Assembly (NCBI RefSeq): GCF_900156695.1
Contig: NZ_FTOM01000001.1
Location: 124,001-188,000, forward strand
DNA: 64,000 nt
Origin: Phaeovulum vinaykumarii
GTDB lineage: Bacteria; Pseudomonadota; Alphaproteobacteria; Rhodobacterales; Rhodobacteraceae
Reading direction: 5' to 3'
Shown: piece after piece, positions 37,401 to 47,152 of the stretch
How positions within the stretch are numbered: the first letter of the stretch is position 1
How the letters are laid out: each line of letters opens with the position of its first letter
Notes under the pieces: model-generated
What the model saw: the letters and a program-made list of their open reading frames with translations, nothing else
Databases searched by the model: none
What the model was told of the DNA's origin: nothing
Made by a program: the position numbers and the translations under genes

Positions 37401-38496
37401 CGGCGATGCCGACGGCGACGTGCTGAACCTGATCGAGATCGTGCGGGGCTCGAACGCCGGTGATACGGTGGAAGGGTCGATCAACCGCGACAGCGTCTCC
37501 GGCATGGGGGGGAATGACTACATCTTCACATGGTCTGGCGATGACACCCTGATGGGTGGGTCGGGCGATGACACGCTGGATGGCGGCTATGGCGCCGACC
37601 GCATCGACGGCGGCCAGGGTAACGACACGGTGGTCTATTCGACCTCGGCCTCGGGCGTGCTTGTCAACCTTGCCTCCAACGTCGCAGGCTATGGGGCCGC
37701 GACCGGCGATGTCATCTCGAACATCGAGAACGTGATCGGCAGCGCCTATTCCGACCGGTTGACCGGCAATGACCTTGCCAACCTGCTCGATGCCGGTCCG
37801 AGCGGCGTCGACTTCCTCGCCGGCGGTGCGGGCAACGACACGCTGCTGGCCGACGCCGGCAACGATACCATGTATGGCGGCGACGACGATGACCTGCTGA
37901 GCGCGGGGGCCGGCAACGATGACCTGTTCGGCGGGGACGGCAACGACACGATCACCGCCGGTGCGGGCAACGACATGCTGGACGGCGGCGAGGGCTATGA
38001 CTCGCTTGATGCCGGCGAAGGTGCCGACAACCTGATCGGGGGCGGCGGCAACGACACCCTGATCGCCGGGGGCGGTGGCAACGACACGCTGAGCGGCGGC
38101 GACGGCTATGACACGCTGATCTCCGGCGACGGCAACGACTACCTGGACGGCGGCGCCTCGAACGACCGGCTCGAAGCGCATGAAGGCAACGACGTGCTGA
38201 TCGGCGGCGACGGCTATGACACGCTCTACGGCGGCACCGGCAACGACACGATGACCGGCGGCACGGGCTGGACGGACTACTTCCGCTTCGAGGACAGCTT
38301 TGGCAACGACGTCATCACCGATTTCGAGGACGGCTATGACCGGATCGACCTGAGCTCGGTGACCGGCATCAGCTCGATCTCGGATCTGACCATCACGCAA
38401 TCGGGCGCGAATACGCTGATCACCTATGGCACGGACACGATCCTGCTGACGGGGATCACCGCGACCGATATCGACTCGGGCAACTTCTACTTCTGA
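34489..38496 (+). CDS. Large secreted RTX protein with embedded VWA domain
   Basis: 1335-residue acidic protein. Residues 1-235 are Thr/Tyr/Ser-rich, probably beta-rich and unrecognised. A first RTX calcium block lies at about 236-305 (GGDDVIEAEDGDDTIEGG). A von Willebrand A domain at about 358-565 has an intact MIDAS (VDVSGSTSSSF) and FLSDGADGSGG. Long RTX arrays with GGxGxD nonapeptides follow from about 640 to 1255. The C-terminus, FGNDVITDFEDGYDRIDLS onward, is the uncleaved type I secretion region. No signal peptide, so export by a type I system encoded elsewhere is expected. Likely extracellular calcium-dependent adhesin or surface protein. GAAAGGAAA precedes ATG 34489. Confidence 0.9.
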   Translation: MPIYTNGSTTLTDGAGFDWTIYSYGTYIDNGTNYNIDTFGYSYDITGQAYTIDEAGREINTFPTYSGGLVNTRSTYVSATDGFVRFLDSFTNVTSSAVTMSYDLYWDYSPYDATQVHDSATAPTQVIFDNAANATTDLDSAGAMWTDGALMPGSSYDDGNDYQSISYTFTVNPGETVSILHFAAQGASNGDVQAQFASMFDTSGVLSSDFLIGLDNNEIGSIINFSGLVPAVAPSLIGTNGPDDLLGTADHDLMRGLGGDDVIEAEDGDDTIEGGSGHDTLNGGDGNDLILAGTGSDIILGGAGDDTIGADDVNLVTTSNATTIAATGEGLSISLTMPDANNDTQVAVEGFVARELTSSNNINIAIIVDVSGSTSSSFSGATTVGDLNGDGSSNTIIDAEIAAINSLVNSLINDVGAPQANVTLIPFQSSASTVYTGRVGSDGNVNGTPDVLDVAATLNDSGGTSFYSGLQEAINFFNGASAGENYVFFLSDGADGSGGFSDEVATLIDDAGIDATIRSYGVGTGSSEYYLDLVDDGVDNDSAVIVDDPSALSATIVASPIDPTDIARVELLVDGVVVETLQPEDLIVTPFGLRYQATLDGLSPTAAETITARVIAADTAGTSVGTSQVLEVLPSEPSNDVVVADDGNDSVRGGAGNDTLYGGNGNDTLDGGSDNDSLVGGQGDDHLIGNTGNDLLRGTWGNDILAGWGGNDTLWGGDNDDSLYGSWGNDFLAGGSGDDLLLGGAGADTIYGGLGVDMVSYVDVGGVLVNLTVGQGFLAAAGDVIGSVEGVTGSNQADTLVGNADDNLLIGLNGNDALYGSNGDDTLIGGAGADTINGGVGTDIVDYSSSGAAVAINLATGSATGGDATGDSFTAMEGVVGTDHNDTLVGDTGDNILIGNAGSDRLYAGDGNDQLTGGDGDDMLVGHGGNDYMNGGAGADTFYGGAGWDTADYLGSQTGVNVSLRLGTGTGGDADGDVLNLIEIVRGSNAGDTVEGSINRDSVSGMGGNDYIFTWSGDDTLMGGSGDDTLDGGYGADRIDGGQGNDTVVYSTSASGVLVNLASNVAGYGAATGDVISNIENVIGSAYSDRLTGNDLANLLDAGPSGVDFLAGGAGNDTLLADAGNDTMYGGDDDDLLSAGAGNDDLFGGDGNDTITAGAGNDMLDGGEGYDSLDAGEGADNLIGGGGNDTLIAGGGGNDTLSGGDGYDTLISGDGNDYLDGGASNDRLEAHEGNDVLIGGDGYDTLYGGTGNDTMTGGTGWTDYFRFEDSFGNDVITDFEDGYDRIDLSSVTGISSISDLTITQSGANTLITYGTDTILLTGITATDIDSGNFYF

Positions 38497-38518
38497 GGCC
38501 CGGCGCATCGAGACAGAC

Positions 38519-38548
38519 CGACCGGGCGGGGACATCCCCGCCCGGTCG
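38519..38548 (+). terminator. Strong hairpin after the RTX gene
   Basis: 14-bp perfect stem (arm CGACCGGGCGGGGA at 38519-38532, complement at 38535-38548) 23 bases after the stop; two-base apex, so the top pairs will open. No T-run. Confidence 0.6.
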
Positions 38549-38667
38549 CATGTGCCCCCGATGACGGCGGGCTTGACCCTTTGCGGGGGCGCGGAATCGC
38601 GCTAGAACCGGCTCGGCCCAGGCACCGGGCCGCTTTTCGTGGATCAGCGATGGAAAGGGGGCTGCCC

Positions 38668-39072
38668 ATGGCCTCGCGAATGCGCATTCGCCTGCATTTC
38701 GCCGATGGCGCCTTCATCGGGCCGGGCAAGGCCGATCTGATGCGCCTGATCGTCGAGACCGGCTCGATCTCGGCTGCGGGCCGGCGCATGCAGATGAGCT
38801 ACAAGCGCGCCTGGTCGCTGGTCGACGAGCTCAATTCCATGTTCGCCGAACCGCTGGTGCGGGCCTCGCGCGGGGGGGCGCAGGGCGGCGGCGCGCGGCT
38901 CACCCCCACCGGGATCGAGGTTCTGGCCACCTATGAAACCCTGATGGCCGAGGCACGCCGCGGCGCAAGCGGCGCGATCGCCCGCCTCGAGGCGCTGCGC
39001 CGCGCCCCGGCCCCGCCGCCCCCGCCCGAGCCCCCAGCCGAACCCCCGTCCGAACCCCCGTCCGAACCCTAG
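38668..39072 (+). CDS. ModE-type HTH protein lacking the molybdate domain
   Basis: 134-residue protein matching the N-terminal winged-helix of ModE/LysR-like molybdenum regulators: IRLHFADGAFIGPGKADLM, ETGSISAAGRRMQMSYKRAW and LVDELNSMF. GGGARLTPTGIEVLATYE completes the domain by about residue 95. There is no MOP (molybdate-binding) domain; instead the tail is an EPP repeat (PPAEPPSEPPSEP). ATG 38668 has GAAAGGGGGC at good spacing; an in-frame ATG at 38650 overlaps that site. Without an effector domain it may sense nothing itself, or act constitutively. Confidence 0.8.
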   Translation: MASRMRIRLHFADGAFIGPGKADLMRLIVETGSISAAGRRMQMSYKRAWSLVDELNSMFAEPLVRASRGGAQGGGARLTPTGIEVLATYETLMAEARRGASGAIARLEALRRAPAPPPPPEPPAEPPSEPPSEP

Positions 39073-39113
39073 ACCCCGCGCCCGTCGGGCGGGTTGATTT
39101 CCGGCGCCTTGCC

Positions 39114-39141
39114 TTGTATCTCGACCTGTCCCATCTAGAAT
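39114..39141 (+). promoter_or_regulatory. Candidate gcrA promoter
   Basis: TTGTAT (39114-39119), 16-base spacer, TAGAAT (39136-39141), about 60 bases before gcrA. Sigma-70-like by eye only. Confidence 0.35.
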
Positions 39142-39199
39142 GGACCCGTTGAACTCCGCCCTGCCCGTTGCGGGCCGGGCCCTCACTGCGAAGGCTGTC

Positions 39200-39883
39200 A
39201 TGTCCTGGACCGAAGAACGCGTCGAGACGCTCAAACGTATGTGGGCCGAAGGCCAGTCGGCCAGCCAGATCGCCAAGGAACTGGGCGGTGTGACCCGGAA
39301 CGCGGTGATCGGCAAGGTGCATCGCCTGGGGCTGTCGAACCGTGCCGCGAGCGGCACGAGCGAGCCCACCGCCGACACCAGCGACACCGCCGCCCCGGCC
39401 GCCGCCGCCACGCCCGAGGCGCAACCGGCCGCCGCGCCTTCGCCGCGTCCGGCCGCCGCCCAGGGTGATACCGGCCCGGCACGTGCCGAGGCGCGCCCCG
39501 CCGCGACCGCGCCGACCGCTGCCGCCGAGAGCTGCGCGACCACCACCGACGCGCCGGCCGTCCCGCAGCCGCGCGCGGTCTCCGAGACGCCGGCGGCGCC
39601 GCCCTCGCGCAAACCCGTGCCGGGCCAGCCCCTGCCGCCGCAACCGTCGGCAGGGGAAATCAGCCCCGAGGCGCTGGCCTCGGTCCGCGAGACCGAGAAG
39701 CGCGCCCGCCGGCTGAGCCTGATGGAGCTGACCGAACGCACCTGCAAATGGCCGATCGGCGACCCCGCGACCGAGCATTTCTGGTTCTGCGGGCTGCCGG
39801 CGGTTCAGGGCAAACCCTATTGCGAAGCCCATGTCGGCGTGGCCTTCCAACCGATGAGCGCGCGCCGCGACCGTCGCCGCTGA
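39200..39883 (+). CDS. gcrA: Cell-cycle regulator GcrA
   Basis: 227-residue GcrA, an alphaproteobacterial transcription factor that binds sigma-70 holoenzyme and activates promoters methylated by CcrM at GANTC. The N-terminal DNA-binding helices are in SWTEERVETLKRMWAEGQSA and GVTRNAVIGKVHRLGLSNR (residues 2-48). A long Ala/Pro-rich linker follows (about 50-165). The C-terminal sigma-interacting part has CKWPIGDPATEHFWFCG and YCEAHVGVAFQP. ATG 39200; an in-frame ATG at 39140 overlaps the -10 candidate. Confidence 0.93.
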   Translation: MSWTEERVETLKRMWAEGQSASQIAKELGGVTRNAVIGKVHRLGLSNRAASGTSEPTADTSDTAAPAAAATPEAQPAAAPSPRPAAAQGDTGPARAEARPAATAPTAAAESCATTTDAPAVPQPRAVSETPAAPPSRKPVPGQPLPPQPSAGEISPEALASVRETEKRARRLSLMELTERTCKWPIGDPATEHFWFCGLPAVQGKPYCEAHVGVAFQPMSARRDRRR

Positions 39884-39931
39884 GCGCGGGCCCAGAGCGG
39901 CCGCCGCCCCTGCGCGCCCCATGAAATTCCG

Positions 39932-39963
39932 CGCCGATCGTCTTGCCGGACGATCGGCGTTTC
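39932..39963 (+). terminator. gcrA terminator
   Basis: CGCCGATCGTC (39932-39942), six-base loop, GACGATCGGCG (39949-39959), followed by TTTT within seven bases. Perfect 11-bp stem with T-rich tail. Confidence 0.75.
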
Positions 39964-40009
39964 GCGTTTTCGCCCCCCTGACCGAGGTTTCCGAACCGAT
40001 CCGGCCACG

Positions 40010-40038
40010 AAAAAGGGCCGCCCCACGGGACGGCCCTT
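40010..40038 (-). terminator. clpX terminator
   Basis: On the minus strand AAGGGCCG and CGGCCCTT arms (40031-40038 and 40013-40020) followed by TTTTT (40010-40014), 26 bases after the clpX stop. Confidence 0.8.
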
Positions 40039-40064
40039 CATCCTTGAACGGTGATGGCGCGGGC

Positions 40065-41333
<1,269 letters not shown>

Positions 41334-41519
41334 TTACCTCGCGGATCGCCCGGAGGCCCTGCCCCCGGACATTTCTCGTCTGACTGCCCCTCGCCCCGAA
41401 GTCTAGGGCAGCCCCCTGTTCATCTCAATGTCAAAATGCCGTTCGCTTGCACGATCAGCAAGACGGGTGCCCCGCCCGTTCATGACGGGCGAGGGTCATC
41501 GTCAGGGGCCGTTCGGGCC
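41334..41519 (-). other. clpP-clpX intergenic segment
   Basis: 186 bases without a gene. A hairpin near 41491-41509 (CGCCCGT and ACGGGCG arms) may attenuate or end clpP mRNA; clpX could have its own promoter here. Confidence 0.4.
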
Positions 41520-42146
41520 TCAGCCTTCGGCCTCGGCAGGACGGCGTTCGAGGATCTCGTCGATCAGGCCCCAGGCCTTGGCGTCTTCGGCCGACATGAA
41601 ATTGTCCCGCTCAAGCGCGGCTTCGACGGTCTCGTAGTCGTTGCCGGTGTGCTTCACGTAGATCTCGTTCAGGCGCCGCTTCAGCTTCTGCGTTTCCTGC
41701 GCGTGGATCATGATGTCGGTGGCCTGGCCCTGATAGCCGCCCGAGGGCTGGTGCACCATCACGCGGCTGTTGGGCAGCGCAAAGCGCATGTCCTTCTCGC
41801 CCGCGGTCAGCAGGAGCGAGCCCATCGAGGCCGCCTGCCCGATGACCAGCGTCGAGACCTTGGGCTTGATGTATTGCATCGTGTCATAGATCGACAGGCC
41901 GCTGGTGACAACGCCACCGGGGCTGTTGATATACATGGCGATTTCCTTCGAGGGATTCTCGGCCTCGAGGAACAGCAGCTGCGCGCAGATCAGCGTGGAC
42001 ATGCCGTCATGCACCGGCCCCGACAGGAAGATGATCCGCTCCTTGAGCAGGCGGGAATAGATGTCATAGGCGCGTTCGCCCCGCGACGTCTGCTCGACCA
42101 CCATGGGCACGAGCGTATTCATGTAGAGATCGTAGGGGTCTTTCAT
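41520..42146 (-). CDS. clpP: ATP-dependent Clp protease proteolytic subunit ClpP
   Basis: 208-residue serine protease forming the 14-mer chamber of ClpXP. The triad is visible: Ser107 in [10 protein letters not shown], His132 in VMVHQPSGG and Asp181 in ERDNFMS. The conserved [14 protein letters not shown] and [13 protein letters not shown] blocks are intact. Followed by clpX, the usual order, with an intergenic gap of 186 bases. ATG 42146 behind AGAGGCAGG. Confidence 0.96.
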   Translation of the reverse strand: MKDPYDLYMNTLVPMVVEQTSRGERAYDIYSRLLKERIIFLSGPVHDGMSTLICAQLLFLEAENPSKEIAMYINSPGGVVTSGLSIYDTMQYIKPKVSTLVIGQAASMGSLLLTAGEKDMRFALPNSRVMVHQPSGGYQGQATDIMIHAQETQKLKRRLNEIYVKHTGNDYETVEAALERDNFMSAEDAKAWGLIDEILERRPAEAEG

Positions 42147-42384
42147 TTCGGCCTGCCTCTTTGCGTCCTGCCCAAGTCATATCGCGGGATACCTTGTCAG
42201 AATCTTAGTGTCGCGCCCCAGCCGCTGCAAGGGCCGCCCGGAAATCTTCCTGAGCGCAGGATTTGCCGCATCTGCGCAAATCCGTCGCAGAAGGCGAATG
42301 CCCATTAATCCGGCAGCAAGGCTTGTGTCGTAACCCTAGCTCATCAAGCGGCGCCCGCCGCGGTCTCGTGAGCCGGAGTAACCG

Positions 42385-42957
42385 ATGAAATTCCCTGTTG
42401 TCCTTCCTGCCCTCCTGCTGGGCGCCCTGCCGTCACTGGCGCTGGCCGACATGGCCGCTACCGCGCGCGACTACGCGAATGAAAATCTCATGCAGCTGGC
42501 GCGCGACCCGGCGATCGTCTCGGCGATCCTGGCCCAGAATGACGCCCATGCCGGCCTCACCCCGGCCCAGATCGACGCGCTTGACAAGACCTGGCGGGCC
42601 GAAATCGATTCGGCCCAGCGCCCCATGATCGACGCGCTGCTCGGCAATACCGCGTCCGAGCATCTGCGCGCACAGATCGAGGACACCGGCGGCTTCGTCG
42701 TGGAAGCCTTCGTGATGGACAACCTCGGCCTGAACGTGGCCGCCGCTGCGCCCACCTCGGATTACTGGCAGGGCGACGAGGCCAAGTTCAGCGAAACCTA
42801 TCCCCAAGGCGCCGGCGCCATCCATGTGAGCGATGTCGAATTCGACGAATCCTCGCAGCGCTATCAGGTGCAGGTGTCCTTCACCGTGACCGACCCGCAA
42901 ACCGACGCGCCGATCGGCGCGATGACCGTCGCGCTCGATGCCGAGATGCTGGAGTAA
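42385..42957 (+). CDS. Secreted PDC/Cache-like sensor protein
   Basis: 190-residue protein with a cleavable-looking signal peptide (residues 1-21, ending LALA-DM) and no other membrane helix, so periplasmic. The body follows the PDC/Cache pattern: a long N-terminal helix, VVEAFVMDNLGLNVAAAAP, TSDYWQGDEAKFSETYPQG and VQVSFTVTDPQTDAPIGAM. Such domains normally sit inside membrane receptors. Only three bases separate it from the chemoreceptor gene downstream, implying it supplies the ligand-sensing part to that receptor. Ligand unknown. Confidence 0.78.
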   Translation: MKFPVVLPALLLGALPSLALADMAATARDYANENLMQLARDPAIVSAILAQNDAHAGLTPAQIDALDKTWRAEIDSAQRPMIDALLGNTASEHLRAQIEDTGGFVVEAFVMDNLGLNVAAAAPTSDYWQGDEAKFSETYPQGAGAIHVSDVEFDESSQRYQVQVSFTVTDPQTDAPIGAMTVALDAEMLE

Positions 42958-42960
42958 TCG

Positions 42961-45624
42961 ATGAGCACAGCCCCCCGTTCGAATCCGTTCAGCTCGGTCT
43001 TTGCCAAGATCACGCTGATGGTGACCCTGTGCGGGTTCATCTTCGGCGGTCTGATGGTCGCCCTGTCCGACAATGCCAGCCAGACCCGCGCCGCGGAAGA
43101 AACGCGCGCGCATGCCGCCTCGGTCACGCCGCTGATCGCGCGCCAGGTGATCGGGGCGCTGCGCTTCGACAAGGCCGACCAGGCCGAGAGTGTGCTGACC
43201 GACATTCTGAGCGACTCGAACGGGGAAGGCATCGGCATGGCGCTTGTCAATGCCGAGGGTGCTCCCTTCGTCACCGTCGGCGCCAAGACCGATGCGCTCC
43301 TGTCGGTGGCGCGCAAGGCGATCCAGACCGGGGCCGAGGCGCGCTCGGAGGACGGGTTCACCTATGCCATGCCGCTGATGGCGGGCGCGCAGCAGAACGT
43401 GATCGGCGCCCTGGTGTCCGCCTGGTCGCCCGAACCCGCCATCGTCGCCGCCCGTGCCGACATGCTCAAGACCCTGGGCATCACCGCGGGAACCTTCGTG
43501 CTGTGCATCATCGGCGTCGCCTGGGCGATCTATGCCGTGATCGCGCGCCCGCTGAACCGCGTGAACTCTGCGATGAGCCAGGTCGCCGTCGGCCATTACG
43601 AGACCGAGATCCCCGCAACGCATCGTCGCGACGAGATCGGCGCGATCGCGCGCTCGCTCGACACCTTCCGCGAGGGGCTCGCCGCCTCCGAAGAAGCCAA
43701 CAGGACCGCGATCCTGCGCGGTGCGGCGCTCGAGGCCGGATCGGTCGCGGTGATGATCACCGACAATGATAACCGCATCACCTTCCTCAACCCGGCGATG
43801 ACCGCGCTGTTTCGCAAGAACCTGGCCGCGCTGCGCAAGTTCCGGGCGGATTTCGACCCCGACAACCTGCTCGGGCAGCGCGCCGACCAGATCATTCCGC
43901 AGGGCAAGCAGGCCGTGTCCTCGCGAGATCAGGGCCAGAAGGGCGCCATGCGTCTCGAACAGCGCCTGGACGGGGCCTATCTGGTGGTCAGCATCAACAC
44001 CATCCACGACCCCATGGGCAAGAAGATCGGCCATGTCGCCGAATGGCGGGACGTGACGCGCGCCCAGCACGACGAGGCCGTGGTGTCGGCCATCGACCTG
44101 TCGCAGGCCCGCGCCGAGGTCTCGACCGACGGCCGGCTGCAATCGGCCAATGATCGCTTCATGGCCATGATGGGCGACGGCGCCGACCGTCTTGTCGGCA
44201 CCGATGTGCGCCCCCTGATCTCGATGACCGACGGCAGCCCGGTCTTTGACAGCCTGGCCAAGGGCAAGCCCCTGACCGGAAAGATGGCCTTCACGCGTCC
44301 GGCGGGCGGCCAGGCGCTGGTTCTGGGCGCGTTCAGCCCGGTGCTCGACAGCCAGGGCCAGCCGCAGCAATTCGTGCTGCTGGGGACCGATGTGACCGAA
44401 GCCGAAGACGCCGTGGCCCGCGCCACCGAGGAACGCGCCCGCACCGAAGCCGCGCAGCAAAAGGTGGTCGACGCGCTGCGCGGGGCCCTGCGCGCCCTTT
44501 CGGATGGCGATCTCACCGCGACGATCGACGCGCGCTTCCAGCCCGAATACGAAGAGCTGCGCAACGATTACAACGCCGCGCTCTCGAACCTGCGCACGGC
44601 GATGCAGGAGGTGCTCGAGAATGCCTCGACCATCCGCAACGAGAGCGGCGAGATCGCCTCGGCGGCCGAGGATCTGTCGCGGCGCACCGAACAACAGGCC
44701 GCCACGCTCGAGGAAACCGCCGCCGCGCTCAACGAGCTGACCGAATCGGTCCGTTCGGCCGCCGAAGTCGCCGCGCAGGCCAACGAAATGGTCGCCAAGG
44801 CCAAGGCCAATGCCGAGACTTCCGGCAATGTCGTGCGCGAGGCGATCCATGCCATGGGCGAGATCGAGAAGAGCTCGGGCAACATCTCCCGCATCACCTC
44901 GGTGATCGACGAGATCGCGTTCCAGACCAACCTTCTGGCGCTGAACGCCGGGGTGGAAGCCGCCCGCGCGGGCGAGGCTGGCCGCGGGTTCGCGGTCGTG
45001 GCCTCGGAGGTGCGCGCCCTGGCGCAACGCTCCTCGGAAGCCGCGCGCGAGATCGCGGGGCTCATCTCGGCCTCGAACGATCAGGTCAAGCGCGGTGTCG
45101 GCCTGGTCGGCCAGGCCGGCGAGGCCCTGAGCGGGATCGAATCCTCGGTCGGCGAGGTCTACACCTTCGTGAGCGAAATCGCCGTTTCGGCGCGCGAGCA
45201 AAGCTCGGGCCTGGCCGAGATCAACACCGCCGTCACCCAGCTCGATCAGGTGACCCAACAGAACGCCGCCATGTTCGAGGAAACGACGGCCGCCAGCCAC
45301 GCCCTGACGCGCGAGGCCGAAAGCCTGAACACCACGACCGCGCGGTTCCGCATCTCGGGCCAGGCCGCGCCGGGGCGCGCACCTGTGGCCACCGCGGCCG
45401 CGAAACCGGCACCGGCGCCGGCGCGTCCGGCACCGGCCGCAAAGCCCCGGCCCGCGCCCGCCAAGGCCGCGCAAGCCGCGCCGATGTCGAAGCCCGCGCC
45501 GAAACCGGCTTCGAAGCCCGCCGCAAAATCGGCCGCCCCGCCCGCGGCCACGGGTGGGGCGCGCCGGGCAACGGCGCTGGCGGTCAAACCCGAGACCGAC
45601 GATTCGGACTGGGAAGACTTCTGA
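42961..45624 (+). CDS. Methyl-accepting chemotaxis protein with PAS-like insert
   Basis: 887-residue chemoreceptor. Two membrane helices (about residues 15-38 and 178-203) bound a small periplasmic domain. HAMP follows (about 204-256), then two PAS-like segments (about 258-375 and 380-485, with [19 protein letters not shown]). A second HAMP-like segment and the MCP domain have [20 protein letters not shown] at the tip. An Ala/Pro/Lys-rich linker (about 790-870) ends in SDWEDF, resembling the NWETF pentapeptide that tethers CheR and CheB. Translated with the PDC sensor gene. Aerotaxis-like cytoplasmic sensing through PAS is possible; no cofactor site is evident. Confidence 0.9.
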   Translation: MSTAPRSNPFSSVFAKITLMVTLCGFIFGGLMVALSDNASQTRAAEETRAHAASVTPLIARQVIGALRFDKADQAESVLTDILSDSNGEGIGMALVNAEGAPFVTVGAKTDALLSVARKAIQTGAEARSEDGFTYAMPLMAGAQQNVIGALVSAWSPEPAIVAARADMLKTLGITAGTFVLCIIGVAWAIYAVIARPLNRVNSAMSQVAVGHYETEIPATHRRDEIGAIARSLDTFREGLAASEEANRTAILRGAALEAGSVAVMITDNDNRITFLNPAMTALFRKNLAALRKFRADFDPDNLLGQRADQIIPQGKQAVSSRDQGQKGAMRLEQRLDGAYLVVSINTIHDPMGKKIGHVAEWRDVTRAQHDEAVVSAIDLSQARAEVSTDGRLQSANDRFMAMMGDGADRLVGTDVRPLISMTDGSPVFDSLAKGKPLTGKMAFTRPAGGQALVLGAFSPVLDSQGQPQQFVLLGTDVTEAEDAVARATEERARTEAAQQKVVDALRGALRALSDGDLTATIDARFQPEYEELRNDYNAALSNLRTAMQEVLENASTIRNESGEIASAAEDLSRRTEQQAATLEETAAALNELTESVRSAAEVAAQANEMVAKAKANAETSGNVVREAIHAMGEIEKSSGNISRITSVIDEIAFQTNLLALNAGVEAARAGEAGRGFAVVASEVRALAQRSSEAAREIAGLISASNDQVKRGVGLVGQAGEALSGIESSVGEVYTFVSEIAVSAREQSSGLAEINTAVTQLDQVTQQNAAMFEETTAASHALTREAESLNTTTARFRISGQAAPGRAPVATAAAKPAPAPARPAPAAKPRPAPAKAAQAAPMSKPAPKPASKPAAKSAAPPAATGGARRATALAVKPETDDSDWEDF

Positions 45625-47152
45625 TCTTCTGATCGCATCACGAACAGACCTCTTGCGCCGGGCCCCTGGTCCGGCGCGATGTTTTCGCCATGATGAGATT
45701 GAAAACAACGCACGCGCACCCAGACGGCGAAGCGAACGCAACCCGTCGTGCACAGCACCGGATCGCCGCGCGCGCAAAAGCGGCAGGTATCATCGGCGCG
45801 CGCCATCTGCGAACCGCATCACGACAGGCGCGCACACCACAAAGTGCTGCAACCCGGGGGGCCTATCCGCCAGCGGTGCAGGCCCCCGACAGCGCATATC
45901 TCGAAAGCAGCGCCAACCAGCCGTGCGAAAGCCCGCGACGCTCATCCCCGCGGATCGCACCATCGAAACAACGCATGATAGACGGCGCGCTTCGGCCCGC
46001 GCTGCACGTCATCGGATCCGCACCAAAGAGGCCAGGGGCTCCGACCGGAATCCGCACCCCGATGATGCGCGAACGGCTTGCAACAGGCGCAGACGGGGCC
46101 TGCACGAGGCGGCAGTTTCGCGTTGCGCGGTGCCTCCCGAGGTTGGGCGCATATCCGACCCGATCTCATGGTCAGACAATGACACCACGACCGCGGCGCA
46201 AGATGGCACCGTTTCCGCGCCCCCGCTGCGCCAGGATCGCCCGAAGGGGCCCGCGCCAGCGCTCTGCCCCAGATGACGCAAGGCCCGCGCGGCGACGAGC
46301 CCCGCCACGACGCATCGAGCCCCACCGCGCCCCGCGCCTCAACGCCCCGTCCGCGACTTCAACGCTCGGGGGAATGCATGCCAGGGCGGCGGTCCTCCTC
46401 AGGTCTGGGCGCCATCAGAAGCCATCCCCTGAGGCGGAAAAGACCGATGGGGAGGGACAGCCCGCACAGCCAGAGAACGACACAGCGCCCCGCCCGGCAG
46501 ATCAAGGCTTGGAGCCCGCGCCCACGGCGCGAGGCCCGCCGCGGGTCTGGCCACGATCTGCGGCACGGTTCTGGACACGGCACCGCAGAAATGCTCCGGG
46601 CACAGCCCCGCGCGAGCGGGGGAAGCACGACACAGCGCCCTTGTCCGGTCATTAGATGCGTGGAGGAGCGCGCGCGCAAGTCAGAGCCAGCCGCGGGGCG
46701 GGAGGCCAGTTGCCGCCCTATGCTGACGCCACAAGAGACTGTTGCTCCGGGCACAGCCCCGCGCGGTGAGGACATCACCCGGCCATGTCAACGCATGGGG
46801 CAAAGCCCCCAAGGCGCGAGCGCCGCCGCGAGGGCAGCCCCATCTGCCGCCGATCCTGCCGCGGCAAGAGGGCGGTCGCCAGGCGACTGCCCATGCGGGG
46901 CGGCAGCGGACGCTGCGCGCAAGGAAGCATCCTGCGGAAGAGGTCACAAAAACCCATCGACATCTGACCGAACCCATTCCCAACGTCGGCCCGGCCCGCA
47001 AGGGCAGGAACCGGGCCTGGCTGCCGGCGACGCGGAGGGGCCGCTCGGAGGCCGGTGACGCGGCCTCCGGGCCAGGCGCGCGCCCCGACGGCCACGCCCC
47101 CGGACACACTCGCAAACCGGCGCGCGCCTTGGCCACCCCGGCGCGCGACCGA
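45625..47152. other. 1.5-kb region without a credible gene
   Basis: Open frames of up to 321 codons exist on both strands here, but their translations are Arg/Ala/Pro-dominated, lack domains and show no preferred start. Third-position GC bias does not favour one frame as it does in neighbouring genes. Degenerate repeat elements lie at 46452-46780. It may be decayed DNA, an RNA-coding locus or a remnant of mobile DNA. Confidence 0.6.
46452..46780. repeat. Three dispersed copies of a palindromic element
   Basis: GCTCCGGGCACAGCCCCGCG occurs exactly at 46593 and 46744. GACACAGCGCCC occurs at 46479 and 46629. The middle copy joins both parts through CCCCGCGCGAGCGGGG (46605-46620), a perfect hairpin core like that of type I-E CRISPR repeats. 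Spacing is about 150 bases; the intervening DNA is unrelated. Confidence 0.5.

Noticed and set aside
32461-38535. A 2024-codon open frame on the minus strand across the binding-protein and RTX genes
   Set aside because: It is antisense to two well-supported genes. In GC-rich DNA with biased codons the opposite strand stays open by chance; the translation is repetitive Val/Ala/Arg without domains.
46021-46070. A possible tRNA T-arm (GACCGGAATCCGCACCCC)
   Set aside because: No matching acceptor, D or anticodon arms around it.
45690-46655. A 321-codon plus-strand frame in the gene-free region
   Set aside because: Arg/Pro/Ala-dominated, no domain, no ribosome-binding site at the start, and competing frames of similar length on both strands.
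46452-46780. A functional CRISPR array
   Set aside because: Only two or three degenerate copies, spacing about 150 bases rather than about 61, and no cas genes. Kept only as a repeat observation.
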